Source of the DNA: Salinithrix halophila
GTDB lineage: Bacteria; Bacillota; Bacilli; Thermoactinomycetales; DSM-45169
Reading direction: 5' to 3'
DNA: 64,000 nucleotides
NCBI RefSeq assembly: GCF_042650125.1
Contig: NZ_JBHSAP010000018.1
Span: forward strand, 434,001 to 498,000
Shown here: positions 49,692 to 58,061 of the stretch, in pieces
How positions within the stretch are numbered: position 1 is the stretch's first letter
How the letters are laid out: the number at the start of each line of letters is the position of its first letter
Program-made: the position numbers and the translations under genes
Notes under the pieces: model-generated
Seen by the model: the letters and a program-made list of their open reading frames with translations, nothing else
The model's database searches: none
What the model was told of the DNA's origin: nothing

Positions 49692-51045
49692 CGGGGTTCT
49701 CCTCCCATCCCCAGACTTGGGCTTTCAAGTTCCCATCGGTAAACCGTACCCGGATCAGATCCCCCGGTTCCGCCTGACGGACGGATTTAACCAGTTCTTC
49801 TCCACCGCGACGGTAAACCAGAGAGTATCCTCGCTTCATCACTTGGAGGGGGCTGAGCGCATCCAAGCGTTCCACTCGTCGGAGCCAGTCCACCCTTTTA
49901 TCCCGGGTGTAACGGGACATCTCCAGTTTGCACTTGTGTGTCAGGCGAGTCAACCGGTCAGAGAAAGCTTGGAGCCGCGCCGAGGGACGCTGCCCGCTGA
50001 GACGAGCTTCCCCTTGTTCCAACCGATTTCGGCAGCTTCCTGCCTGAAGACGGACTCCCTTCACCAGGTCCGCGGTTAGGTGATCCAACCGCTGCTGCTG
50101 CTGTTCCAACCGTAGTCCCGGGCGTCGAAAGACCGGACGGCGCATCGTACGGCTGAAACGTTCTTCCGCCGCGGCCATTCGCTGGCGCTGGGCCCGCAAC
50201 AGACGGCTTTTCAGGGAAGCGAACCGCAGTTCCAGATCATCGAAACGAGGGATGACCAACTCGCCTGCCGCTGTCGGAGTAGCAGCTCGCACATCGGCCA
50301 CAAAATCGGAAATGGTGGTATCCGTTTCATGCCCCACTGCTGAAATGACCGGGATGCGGGAGGCGCGGATGCTCCGAGCCACTACCTCTTCGTTAAATGC
50401 CCAAAGTTCTTCCAGAGAACCCCCACCGCGACCGACGATGATGACATCGACCTCCAGGGTGTTCATTCGTTCAACTGCCTCAGCCACGGCTTCAGGTGCC
50501 TCCTCCCCCTGTACAGGGACAGGATGAAGCAGGATATCCGCGATCGGAGACCGCCGCCGGATCGTCGTAATGATATCCCGCACCGCCGCCCCGTGGGCGG
50601 AAGTAACCACTCCGACACGCCGGGGCAAGAAGGGGAGAGGTTTTTTAAACAACGGCGAAAAAAGCCCTTCCTCCTCCAGCTTCTCCTTCAGTTCTAAGAA
50701 AGCCGCATGGAGATCTCCTACCCCTTTCGGCTGCATGGAGGTCACATAGAGCTGGACCTGTCCGTCCCGTTCATAAACACCCACTCTACCTCGGATTAAC
50801 ACGTCATCTCCGTCCTTCGGGGTAAAGCGTAGACGGCGGCTATAGCTGGCAAACATCACGGCCCGGATACGAGTGTTTTCATCTTTCAATGTAAAGTAAA
50901 GATGGCCACGGGAATGCCGTTTAAAATTGGAGATCTCCCCTTTCACTCGGATCTGGGCCAGTACATCATCCTGTTCGATCACGAGGGTCAAGTAACGGAC
51001 GAGATCCGATATGGTGAAGGCTTCTTCCGGCTTTGTCAGCGGCAT
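49675..51045 (-). CDS. xseA: Exodeoxyribonuclease VII large subunit
   Basis: 456-residue catalytic subunit. OB-fold N-terminus (TISDLVRYLTLVIEQDDVLAQIRVKGEISNFKRHSRGHLYFTLKD), catalytic core with VVTSAHGAAVRDIITTIRRR and VIIVGRGGGSLEELWAFNEE...AVGHETDTTISDFVADVRAATPTAAGE, then a long coiled-coil (about 270-400). I start at the ATG at 51045 behind AGAGGTG; the longer upstream frame overlaps folD and lacks a site. Confidence 0.95.
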   Translation of the reverse strand: MPLTKPEEAFTISDLVRYLTLVIEQDDVLAQIRVKGEISNFKRHSRGHLYFTLKDENTRIRAVMFASYSRRLRFTPKDGDDVLIRGRVGVYERDGQVQLYVTSMQPKGVGDLHAAFLELKEKLEEEGLFSPLFKKPLPFLPRRVGVVTSAHGAAVRDIITTIRRRSPIADILLHPVPVQGEEAPEAVAEAVERMNTLEVDVIIVGRGGGSLEELWAFNEEVVARSIRASRIPVISAVGHETDTTISDFVADVRAATPTAAGELVIPRFDDLELRFASLKSRLLRAQRQRMAAAEERFSRTMRRPVFRRPGLRLEQQQQRLDHLTADLVKGVRLQAGSCRNRLEQGEARLSGQRPSARLQAFSDRLTRLTHKCKLEMSRYTRDKRVDWLRRVERLDALSPLQVMKRGYSLVYRRGGEELVKSVRQAEPGDLIRVRFTDGNLKAQVWGWEENPDDGIG

Positions 51046-51077
51046 CCCAGCACCTCTTTTCTTTCGCGGAATCAGAT

Positions 51078-51932
51078 TCAGCCCCTGGTAGCTTGAGCAG
51101 CCTTGCAAGTATTGACGAGAAGCATCGCCCTTGTCATCGGTCCAACACCGCCGGGGACAGGCGTGATGTAGGAAGTGAGAGGACAAACACTTTCGAAATC
51201 GACGTCGCCCGTTAATTTGCCTTCTTCATTCCGGTTCATCCCCACATCGATAACAATTGCACCCGGCTTTACATGCTCCGCTTTGATGAGATGAAGGCGT
51301 CCCACCGCAGCAATCAGGATGTCCGCCTGGCGGGTATGGCTAGCCAAATCCCGGGTCCGAGAGTGGCACATGGTTACGGTGGCATTCTCTTTCTGAAGCA
51401 GGAGTGAAACCGGTTTACCCACGATATTGCTCCGACCGACGACAACAGCATGTTTCCCAGCCAGTGAAATACCCGTTCGCTTTAACATCTCGATAATCCC
51501 ATGGGGAGTGCAGGGAAGAAGAGAAGGCAGCCCTGTCGCCAATCGGCCCACATTGAGAGGATGGAAACTGTCCACATCTTTCTCCGGACGGATCGCCGCA
51601 ATCACTCGATCCGATGAAATATGGTCAGGCAAAGGCAGCTGCACCAGCAATCCATGAATCGCTGGATTCCCATTGAGTCGTTCCACCTCTGCCAGCAACT
51701 CCTCCTCAGATATCTCCTCTGGCAGCCGGATCAATTCGGAGTAGATCCCTACTTCCTCACAATCCCGGACTTTCCCCCGGACATATGCTTCCGAAGCCGG
51801 GTTATTGCCAACCAGCACGACAGCCAGACCTGGACGGACGCCCCCTTGGGCCAGATCCCCTGCCTGTTGCTTCATCTCGTTTTTGATTTGAGCCGCGATC
51901 GCTTTACCATCGAGCATCTGTCCCCGTTCCAC
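51078..51932 (-). CDS. folD: FolD, methylenetetrahydrofolate dehydrogenase/cyclohydrolase
   Basis: Bifunctional one-carbon enzyme giving 10-formyl-THF and NADPH. The 284 residues include GNNPASEAYVRGKVRDCEEVGI (with the active-site Lys of YxxxK), HGLLVQLPLPDHI, the Rossmann KHAVVVGRSNIVGKPVSLLLQ and PVPGGVGPMTRAMLL. ATG at 51932. Conserved neighbour of xseA and nusB. Confidence 0.97.
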   Translation of the reverse strand: MERGQMLDGKAIAAQIKNEMKQQAGDLAQGGVRPGLAVVLVGNNPASEAYVRGKVRDCEEVGIYSELIRLPEEISEEELLAEVERLNGNPAIHGLLVQLPLPDHISSDRVIAAIRPEKDVDSFHPLNVGRLATGLPSLLPCTPHGIIEMLKRTGISLAGKHAVVVGRSNIVGKPVSLLLQKENATVTMCHSRTRDLASHTRQADILIAAVGRLHLIKAEHVKPGAIVIDVGMNRNEEGKLTGDVDFESVCPLTSYITPVPGGVGPMTRAMLLVNTCKAAQATRG

Positions 51933-52050
51933 TGAAAAAAACTCCCTTCGTGTCTCTGATGATTTCCGCCCTCAGTTTACCGCGGGACAACCCTGGTGTA
52001 AAGGACAGATGCGAACGATAATCTATATTTTCTCTTCTAACGTTCGACTT

Positions 52051-52497
52051 TTATTTTTCTTCCAGCGATAGAGTCCCCTGTACTTCTTCCATGTTTTTCA
52101 GGATATTTCCCAACACGCCGTTGATAAACCGGGCTGATTCCTCGGTACTAAAAGTCTTAGCCAACTCTACCGCTTCGTTCAGGGTTGCTCCAAAGGGGAC
52201 TTCCTCTTCAAAGAGCAGTTCATAAACCGCCATGCGAAGGATCATTCGATCCACCAGCGAAAGTCGAGAAAGAGTCCAGTCCTTCTTAAGAAACCGCTGG
52301 ATAATAGGATCTAACCGGTTGCGATGTTTCCTGACACCCTCCATTAAGCGATGGAAGAAAGCCAGATCCTCTTTTCTTTCCACATCCTCTTCCAAGCGGC
52401 TTTTATGTTCCGTAAACACTTGCTCTCCGGCACCTGGATTCATCTCCAACTGATACAGGGCCTGGAGCGTTCGCTCTCTCGCTTGTCTTCTGCCCAT
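52051..52497 (-). CDS. nusB: Transcription antitermination factor NusB
   Basis: 148-residue helical protein that binds boxA of rRNA operons with NusE. Visible: GRRQARERTLQALYQLEMN, KDWTLSRLSLVDRMILRMAVYELLFEEEVPFGATLNEAVELAKTFSTEESARFINGVLGNIL. ATG at 52497 behind AGGAGG; an upstream in-frame extension has no family match. Followed by an unoccupied 118-nt gap to folD. Confidence 0.96.
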   Translation of the reverse strand: MGRRQARERTLQALYQLEMNPGAGEQVFTEHKSRLEEDVERKEDLAFFHRLMEGVRKHRNRLDPIIQRFLKKDWTLSRLSLVDRMILRMAVYELLFEEEVPFGATLNEAVELAKTFSTEESARFINGVLGNILKNMEEVQGTLSLEEK

Positions 52498-52547
52498 CAA
52501 CCGTTTCCTCCTTTCGAAAAAAATTCCCGCGCCGCAAAGGCCGGGAA

Positions 52548-52763
52548 CTATTTCCTCAACCATTTTTCCGGGATCACCGAATCCAGGAGCTCCCGCAGAT
52601 CATCCCGGCTGTCGATCCATTGTCCAATCAGATATCCTGCCAGGATAAAAACACCAAAAACCAACGTTTTCCATAAACCGAAGATCAGATAAATAAATCC
52701 CAGAAAGATGCCCGCACCGATCCCGAACATCCGTCCGCGATGGGTCTCCCACAACCGGTCCAT
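52548..52763 (-). CDS. DUF2273 small membrane protein
   Basis: 71 residues, two close hydrophobic segments (MFGIGAGIFLGFIYLIFGLWKTLVFGVFILAGYLIG). Member of the DUF2273 family that accompanies amaP and asp23. ATG at 52763 behind GGTGGGAG. Probably co-transcribed with amaP/asp23 in an envelope-stress unit; function unknown. Confidence 0.88.
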   Translation of the reverse strand: MDRLWETHRGRMFGIGAGIFLGFIYLIFGLWKTLVFGVFILAGYLIGQWIDSRDDLRELLDSVIPEKWLRK

Positions 52764-52776
52764 GTCTCCCACCACC

Positions 52777-53343
52777 TTAGTCAACGCGCACTCGGGTCCG
52801 ATCCGGTTGCACGGTGTCCGCTATGTAGACAGAGATCTGGTTGACATCGACACCGGCGACTTCTTCCACGTAGTTTTTAACCGTATGCTGTAATTGCTCC
52901 GACAGGGTCTGGATAGGAGTTTCTCCGTCTACCGTTAATTTTAAACCAATCCCAACCGAGGCGTTGTTACCGTCATGTCTTACCCGGGCCGTTAGATTAC
53001 GGATCCCTCTCACCCGGCAGGCTGCTTTGACTGAAAGGTTCTCCAATGTCTGAAGGGAGATTCGAACATGGCCAATTTCTGTCAACCTGTCAACACCCCG
53101 GTCTTCTTGTCGATTCCACAGGGCTTGCCAGATCACCCGCAAGCTGATCAAAAAGACAACGATACTGACAACCAGAACCATCCAACAAAGAGCAGGATCC
53201 GAGTAGAACCGGTCCACCCATCCATCCACAACCCGCTTCCTTCCCAACCACATCCCCATGCCAGCCAAAATTCCCGCCCCCGACAGCAAAAGAAAAGCCA
53301 AACTGTATAGCGTCAAGAGGAGACGGTTCCATGCCCTACTCAT
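52777..53343 (-). CDS. amaP: Alkaline shock response membrane anchor AmaP
   Basis: 188 residues: two N-terminal membrane helices (about 9-31 and 51-71) joined by a short loop, then a soluble Asp23-like domain (HVRISLQTLENLSVKAACRVRGIRNLTARVRHDGNNASVGIGLKLTVDG). In S. aureus AmaP anchors Asp23 at the membrane. Immediately downstream of the Asp23-family gene. Confidence 0.9.
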   Translation of the reverse strand: MSRAWNRLLLTLYSLAFLLLSGAGILAGMGMWLGRKRVVDGWVDRFYSDPALCWMVLVVSIVVFLISLRVIWQALWNRQEDRGVDRLTEIGHVRISLQTLENLSVKAACRVRGIRNLTARVRHDGNNASVGIGLKLTVDGETPIQTLSEQLQHTVKNYVEEVAGVDVNQISVYIADTVQPDRTRVRVD

Positions 53344-53379
53344 TTCCTGTTCCTCCTCCCGGTTGACCGGCTATCCTTC

Positions 53380-53796
53380 TTAATTAACCCGCTGAGAAGG
53401 CTCCTGCTCCTGCGACTCGCGTTCATTGTCACCGACGAATTTCACTCCGACGATCCGGGTTGTAACAGCAGACACAGCCAACCCCGTCATCGATTCAACG
53501 GTGCTCTTCACCCGCTCCTGGACTTCTTTACCCACTCGGGGAATGTAGTGACCGTATTGCACAATGACCGATACGGTGATATGGGCATCTTCGCTTAATT
53601 CCACTTTGACCCCCTGTTTCAGGTTTTTGCGTCCGAGGAATTGCGTGATATCCCCCACCACACCACCGCTGGTACCGGATACGCCATCCACTTGGACCGC
53701 TGCCAACCCGGCGATGATCTGAATCACCTCTGGGGCAATCTCCACTTTGCCAAGCTCAGTCACATGCGCTTCCCTATGCTGAATCTCGTTTTCCAT
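53380..53796 (-). CDS. Asp23/Gls24 family envelope-stress protein (YqhY)
   Basis: 138 residues: GKVEIAPEVIQIIAGLAAVQVDGVSGTSGG and GVKVELSEDAHITVSVIVQYGHYIPRVGKEVQERVKSTVESMTGL, the complete Asp23 domain, with a Glu/Gln-rich tail. In B. subtilis YqhY lies beside accBC and has been linked to control of acetyl-CoA carboxylase; the order is the same here (3 nt after the accC stop). ATG at 53796. Confidence 0.93.
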   Translation of the reverse strand: MENEIQHREAHVTELGKVEIAPEVIQIIAGLAAVQVDGVSGTSGGVVGDITQFLGRKNLKQGVKVELSEDAHITVSVIVQYGHYIPRVGKEVQERVKSTVESMTGLAVSAVTTRIVGVKFVGDNERESQEQEPSQRVN

Positions 53797-53799
53797 CCG

Positions 53800-55149
53800 T
53801 TATTCCTCCTCCAAATTGGCGGTTTCCAGAAACTGAATATGAAAATCACCTTCACGGAACTTCCGGTTGGACAGCAGTTTCATGTGGAAGGGGATTGTCG
53901 TGCTAACCCCCTCGACGGCAAATTCAGACAGCGCCCGCTGCATACGGCGGATCGCTTCCTCTCTGTCTTTTCCCCAAACGATCAGCTTGGCAATCATTGA
54001 ATCATAAAACGGAGGGATTTTATAACCGGGGTAGGCAGCGCTGTCCACCCGCACCCCAACCCCACCCGGAGGCAAATAAAACTGGATCGTTCCCGGGGTC
54101 GGCATAAACTTGCGGTTTGGATCCTCAGCATTGATCCGACATTCGATGGACCAGCCATCGATCTCGATATCCTCCTGGGATACAGAAAGCGGATGCCCCG
54201 CGGCTACCAGGAGCTGCTCCTTCACCAGATCCACCCCGGTTACTAACTCTGTAACAGGGTGCTCCACCTGAATCCGGGTGTTCATCTCCATAAAGTAGAA
54301 GTTGCCTTTCTTATCTAGAAGGAATTCCACAGTTCCCGCCCCGGTATACCCGACAGCTTCAGCCGCCGCAACAGCGGCTTTGCCCATCCGGTTCCTCAGC
54401 TCCGGATCGAGGGCAGGAGAAGGGGCTTCTTCGATCAATTTCTGATAGCGGCGTTGGATCGAGCAATCCCGCTCCCCCAGGTGAATCGTATTTCCTGCTT
54501 GATCAGCCAGCACCTGGATTTCAATATGGCGGGGTTCGATTAGATATTTCTCCATGTAGACACCAGGATTACCGAAATTGGCTTCGGCTTCCTGCTGAGC
54601 CATACGGATGGCCCGTTTCAGCTCATCCTCGGTATGTACAACGCGCATACCTTTTCCGCCGCCCCCCGCTGTCGCCTTGACGATGACGGGATAGCCGATC
54701 TTTCCGGCAGTATCAAGGGCCACATCCACATCTTCAATGACACCTTCGGTGCCCGGAACGACCGGAACACCAGCCTCTTTCATCGTATCCCGTGCTGTTG
54801 TCTTGTCCCCCATCTTGATAATCGCTTCCGGGGACGGACCGATGAAAGTAATGTTACATGCAGCACAAAGTTCGGCGAAATCAGCATTCTCTGCGAGAAA
54901 TCCGTAGCCGGGATGGATAGCATCGGCTTCTACCAGCGTGGCAACGCTCATCAGATTGGTCATATTGAGGTAACTTTCCCTCGAAGAAGCAGGTCCGACA
55001 CAAAAGGCTTCATCAGCCAGCTTGACATGGAGTGCCTCCCGGTCCGCTTCAGAGTAGACAGCGACGGTTTCAATTCCCAACTCGCGGCACGCCCGAATCA
55101 CTCGGACCGCGATTTCCCCGCGGTTGGCAACGAGTACTTTCTTAAACAT
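53800..55149 (-). CDS. accC: Acetyl-CoA carboxylase, biotin carboxylase subunit
   Basis: ATP-dependent carboxylation of the biotin carrier, first step of fatty acid synthesis. 449 residues: FKKVLVANRGEIAVRVIRACRELGI, ATP-grasp glycine loop KATAGGGGKGMRVV (about 159), ERDCSIQRRYQKLIEEAPSP and NTRIQVEHPVTELVTG. I start at the ATG at 55149, AAGGGGTGA 8 nt upstream; a GTG four codons earlier is too close to the site. Confidence 0.97.
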   Translation of the reverse strand: MFKKVLVANRGEIAVRVIRACRELGIETVAVYSEADREALHVKLADEAFCVGPASSRESYLNMTNLMSVATLVEADAIHPGYGFLAENADFAELCAACNITFIGPSPEAIIKMGDKTTARDTMKEAGVPVVPGTEGVIEDVDVALDTAGKIGYPVIVKATAGGGGKGMRVVHTEDELKRAIRMAQQEAEANFGNPGVYMEKYLIEPRHIEIQVLADQAGNTIHLGERDCSIQRRYQKLIEEAPSPALDPELRNRMGKAAVAAAEAVGYTGAGTVEFLLDKKGNFYFMEMNTRIQVEHPVTELVTGVDLVKEQLLVAAGHPLSVSQEDIEIDGWSIECRINAEDPNRKFMPTPGTIQFYLPPGGVGVRVDSAAYPGYKIPPFYDSMIAKLIVWGKDREEAIRRMQRALSEFAVEGVSTTIPFHMKLLSNRKFREGDFHIQFLETANLEEE

Positions 55150-55172
55150 GATGTTGTTCACCCCTTCCGCTG

Positions 55173-55676
55173 TTAGTTGGTTTTCACCAGAAACAGCGGT
55201 TGACCATACTCCACCAGCTGCCCGTTTTCAACAAGGATTTTGACGATTTCACCGCGCACCTCAGCTTCAATTTCATTCATCAGTTTCATCGCTTCTACGA
55301 TACAGACGACAGTTTTTTCTTCAATCGTGTCTCCCGGATTCACATACGGGCCGGAATCTGGGGAAGGGGCGCGGTAAAAGGTTCCCACCATCGGTGACAC
55401 AATTTTCTGCAGGTTGGCATCCTCTTCTGACGCTTCTTTGTCAGCCGGTGCTTCAGGCTTAGCAGCCACCTGTTCCACCGGGGCCGGAGCCGGACGCTGC
55501 TGCGGAGCGGGTTCCGGGGCAGATTCCATGGCTGCCGGGGAAAGGGTGACTTGGGAACCGGACACCGCTTTCTTCACGAGTACTTTGGTTCCGTCGTTTT
55601 CCAATTCAAACTCTTCGATTGTTGATTCATCTACCAGTCGGATCAGTTCACGAATCTCGTGCATTTTCATCGGCAC
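55173..55676 (-). CDS. accB: Acetyl-CoA carboxylase, biotin carboxyl carrier protein
   Basis: 167 residues: N-terminal MKMHEIRELIRLVDESTIEEFELENDG, a Pro/Ala-rich linker and the biotinyl domain with VCIVEAMKLMNEIEAEV, where the Lys of AMKL is biotinylated (about 133). GTG at 55676 lies about 10 nt after GGGAGGAG; the ATG two codons on is an alternative. Operon accB-accC-asp23 family. The carrier could also serve the carboxyltransferase at 10.4-12 kb. Confidence 0.96.
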   Translation of the reverse strand: MPMKMHEIRELIRLVDESTIEEFELENDGTKVLVKKAVSGSQVTLSPAAMESAPEPAPQQRPAPAPVEQVAAKPEAPADKEASEEDANLQKIVSPMVGTFYRAPSPDSGPYVNPGDTIEEKTVVCIVEAMKLMNEIEAEVRGEIVKILVENGQLVEYGQPLFLVKTN

Positions 55677-56086
55677 GTTTGATCTACTCCTCCCATGTTA
55701 TCCTGTTGTTGGCGGGGTCTTGTCCGCCATAGGGGTACAACCGGCACCCCAGCGAAAAAACTCGCACCGTCTCATTCTATCTTAAACCGTTGCTTCCCCT
55801 CAACCGCCAGCAGCAGCCCCCACTCCTTCGATCCTCGGGTTCAAAGCTATGACCATTTTACGCTGTCTATCCTGGAGAATCAATCACAGCCCCGCCTCCT
55901 CTCAATATATCATGAAGGTGGGGGGGCCGATGAAGAAAAAACCTTTAAAAAGCGTTAGGTTGAACCGTTCAATCGGATTTTCCAGGCCAGGAATGGTCGA
56001 CTAAGTTTATTCAACAGCAGTCTGTACATTTCAGGAATATTCTAGTACCCATCCCGTCAACATGGTTTTTGCTAACCTTTTACAAG
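55677..56086. other. Intergenic region between accB and spoIIIAH
   Basis: About 410 bp without a supported gene. It holds the candidate accB promoter (55855-55883) and otherwise AT/GC-mixed sequence. A 24-codon plus-strand ORF at 55930-56004 behind a G-run is not convincing. No fatty-acid regulator (FapR-type) palindrome was seen. Confidence 0.6.
55855..55883 (-). promoter_or_regulatory. Candidate sigma-A promoter of accBC
   Basis: Minus strand TTGATT, 17-nt spacer, TAAAAT, about 180 nt upstream of accB, implying a long leader. Confidence 0.45.
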
Positions 56087-56136
56087 AAAAAACCTCCAAG
56101 GATGCCACAGGATAGAGATCCTGTGTCCACTTGAAG
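56087..56136 (-). terminator. Terminator of the spoIIIA operon
   Basis: Minus-strand CTTCAAG..CACAGGAT / ATCCTGTG..CTTGGAG, followed by TTTTTT. Long, two-part stem just after spoIIIAH. Confidence 0.85.
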
Positions 56137-56168
56137 GATGCGACTCAGAAGTGGACGGTGATTTGGCG

Positions 56169-56735
56169 TCATGGCTTATGAGCCACGGAAACCCGGGTCG
56201 GAGATACGTCCATCTGTTGCTTGACCATCCCGATCAGCTTAACGACCTGGGCTTTGCTCAGTTTGTCGCTTTGCACGATCACATCGACAAATTGGTCCTC
56301 ATTTTCGATGACCACCGCATCGCGGAAGCCTTCGTTCCGGATCAGGTCTTCCATCACAGACTCGGTTTTGTCTACTTTCATCAACTCATTGATTTTTGCT
56401 TCGGCATCCTTTAACTTTTCCTTGGAAGCTTCAGGATCCGTCAACACTTTCATGTATTCTTCTGTCATTTTTGAGCGTAGAGAGTTTCGCTGCAACTGGT
56501 AGCCCACAAAATAGTCATTCTCTTTTTGGGTAGCGGAAGCTTCCTTTTCCTTACCAGATACCGGAGCCTTTGTCTCCTTTGTCTTCACTTCTACATTCCC
56601 CATCTTGCCGTCTTTCTCCTCTTGAGCCGTCTGACTTGCAGGTTCCACGGGGCCGGTCACAATGTAATAGGCGGACAGGACTACCATCAAGGTCAGCATC
56701 GTCACCAACCAAACCGTTTGTTTGTTCATATTCAT
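56169..56735 (-). CDS. spoIIIAH: SpoIIIAH
   Basis: Mother-cell membrane protein whose extracellular domain binds forespore SpoIIQ to form the feeding-tube channel across the engulfed double membrane. 188 residues: short cytoplasmic N-terminus, one membrane helix (TVWLVTMLTLMVVLSAYYIV, about 7-27), a charged linker and a YscJ-like ring-building domain (about 90-185). I start at the ATG at 56735 behind GGAGGG; upstream frame residues belong to spoIIIAG spacing. Confidence 0.95.
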   Translation of the reverse strand: MNMNKQTVWLVTMLTLMVVLSAYYIVTGPVEPASQTAQEEKDGKMGNVEVKTKETKAPVSGKEKEASATQKENDYFVGYQLQRNSLRSKMTEEYMKVLTDPEASKEKLKDAEAKINELMKVDKTESVMEDLIRNEGFRDAVVIENEDQFVDVIVQSDKLSKAQVVKLIGMVKQQMDVSPTRVSVAHKP

Positions 56736-56748
56736 TTCTACACCCTCC

Positions 56749-57384
56749 TCATCCTTTTGGCAAAACCGAAATACGATGAACGGGTACATCCAGCACACGC
56801 TGAACTGCCTCAATAATCGCTGCCTTCACCCTGAGATTTTCAGCACCCCTAGCCACTACCAGCACCCCCCGTGTTCGGGGTTTAATCTTTTTAAGGATAA
56901 TGGGTTGGTCTCCATCTCCCTTGCGTTGCAACACCACCTTTTCATCTTGGTTAGACTCTCGAATTTTGCGTGTTCCCCCTCGCGTATCCTCTTCATCCGT
57001 CACTTGTTCCTGACGCCGAATATCCTTGTGAACCACTTCCTCTTCGGAGGATTCTAGGTTGACCATCACCGATACATCCTCCACCCCGACCACTTTGGCC
57101 AAAACCTCGGATAGTTCGGATTCATAAGCCTCTTCATAGTCCTTCATTGTCGAGGGGCCGGAATTTTTGTTCCAGCTGGAAACAGCCGTTCCTTCCTCTT
57201 TCTTCGGCCCTGGAATCTCCGACGGTAGCGCCTCCTCATGGACAGAGAAAAAGGAGGACAATATCATGATCGCAACGCCAAGGCAACCGAGGATCAGGAG
57301 CCAGCGGAAGGTGCTGACCCTGCCGGCACCTTTTTCTCCTCCCCCCAGGAAGGACTCCACCCGGTCAAACAACCGCTTTAACAT
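56749..57384 (-). CDS. spoIIIAG: SpoIIIAG
   Basis: 211-residue ring-forming component of the SpoIIIA-SpoIIQ complex. One membrane segment (FRWLLILGCLGVAIMILSSFF, about 26-47), then a ring-building motif domain with EVLAKVVGVEDVSVMVNLESSEEEVVHKD and TRGVLVVARGAENLRVKAAIIEAVQRVLDVP. ATG behind GAGGGGGGAG. Confidence 0.95.
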   Translation of the reverse strand: MLKRLFDRVESFLGGGEKGAGRVSTFRWLLILGCLGVAIMILSSFFSVHEEALPSEIPGPKKEEGTAVSSWNKNSGPSTMKDYEEAYESELSEVLAKVVGVEDVSVMVNLESSEEEVVHKDIRRQEQVTDEEDTRGGTRKIRESNQDEKVVLQRKGDGDQPIILKKIKPRTRGVLVVARGAENLRVKAAIIEAVQRVLDVPVHRISVLPKG

Positions 57385-57395
57385 GCGCTCCCCCC

Positions 57396-58061
57396 TCAGG
57401 ACCCTTGCTCGGTCAAGACTTGAATCTGCTTCGGTGACAGCTTCCAGGTATCCGATAGATACTGACGTATCCGGCTTTTTAAGCCCTCCTCTTCAGGAGT
57501 CGTTTCCTTCTCCCCTTTGGACGCTGTTTCTTTATGGGGGTCCAGTTCAACGGTGACCGGCTCCACTTCATCTACCGACCGGACATCCTCCTGGTTTCGT
57601 TTCAGGTGCTGGGGACGAAACATCAGGGAAATCTTGTTCAGGGTCGTCCCACCCCCTTTTTCCGCCTTCATTTTGATTTGGGCACGCACCACTTCCACGG
57701 GGAAGCGTTTTTCCACGTCCTGTTGAACCGTACGAGCTACCTGTTTGTTCACTTCTTCTCCCACCAACCGGTCCTGTTCTTTTTTCATCGCCTTTCCCTC
57801 CCGACGTATCGTCTCCAAGGAAGCGGTCTTCTCTTTGCCAGCGGTACTTTCACCACTAGTCAAAGAGGAGAGATCCATGTCCTGGCGCAAAAACTGGAAG
57901 ATGGGGGAAAGAATGGCGAGGATGATCAACAGGCCCATGACTAGCTTGACGTAGCGCTCCATCGCATGGTTGGGAAGAAGAAGATCCATAAAGGTGGCAA
58001 TCAGCACCAATATAATGATGGGCTTCAGCCAACCCGCAACCAATTCGATCACGGCTTTCAC
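57396..58061 (-). CDS. spoIIIAF: SpoIIIAF
   Basis: 221 residues with two N-terminal membrane helices (about 8-27 and 36-55) and a soluble ring-building-type domain (about 105-215). GTG at 58061 follows the spoIIIAE stop without a gap. Part of the mother-cell export-like apparatus. Confidence 0.93.
   Translation of the reverse strand: MKAVIELVAGWLKPIIILVLIATFMDLLLPNHAMERYVKLVMGLLIILAILSPIFQFLRQDMDLSSLTSGESTAGKEKTASLETIRREGKAMKKEQDRLVGEEVNKQVARTVQQDVEKRFPVEVVRAQIKMKAEKGGGTTLNKISLMFRPQHLKRNQEDVRSVDEVEPVTVELDPHKETASKGEKETTPEEEGLKSRIRQYLSDTWKLSPKQIQVLTEQGS

Noticed and set aside
55930..56004. 24-codon plus-strand ORF behind a G-run, upstream of accB
   Set aside because: The G-run is only loosely a ribosome site, the peptide is unknown, and no terminator follows. 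Too short to support.
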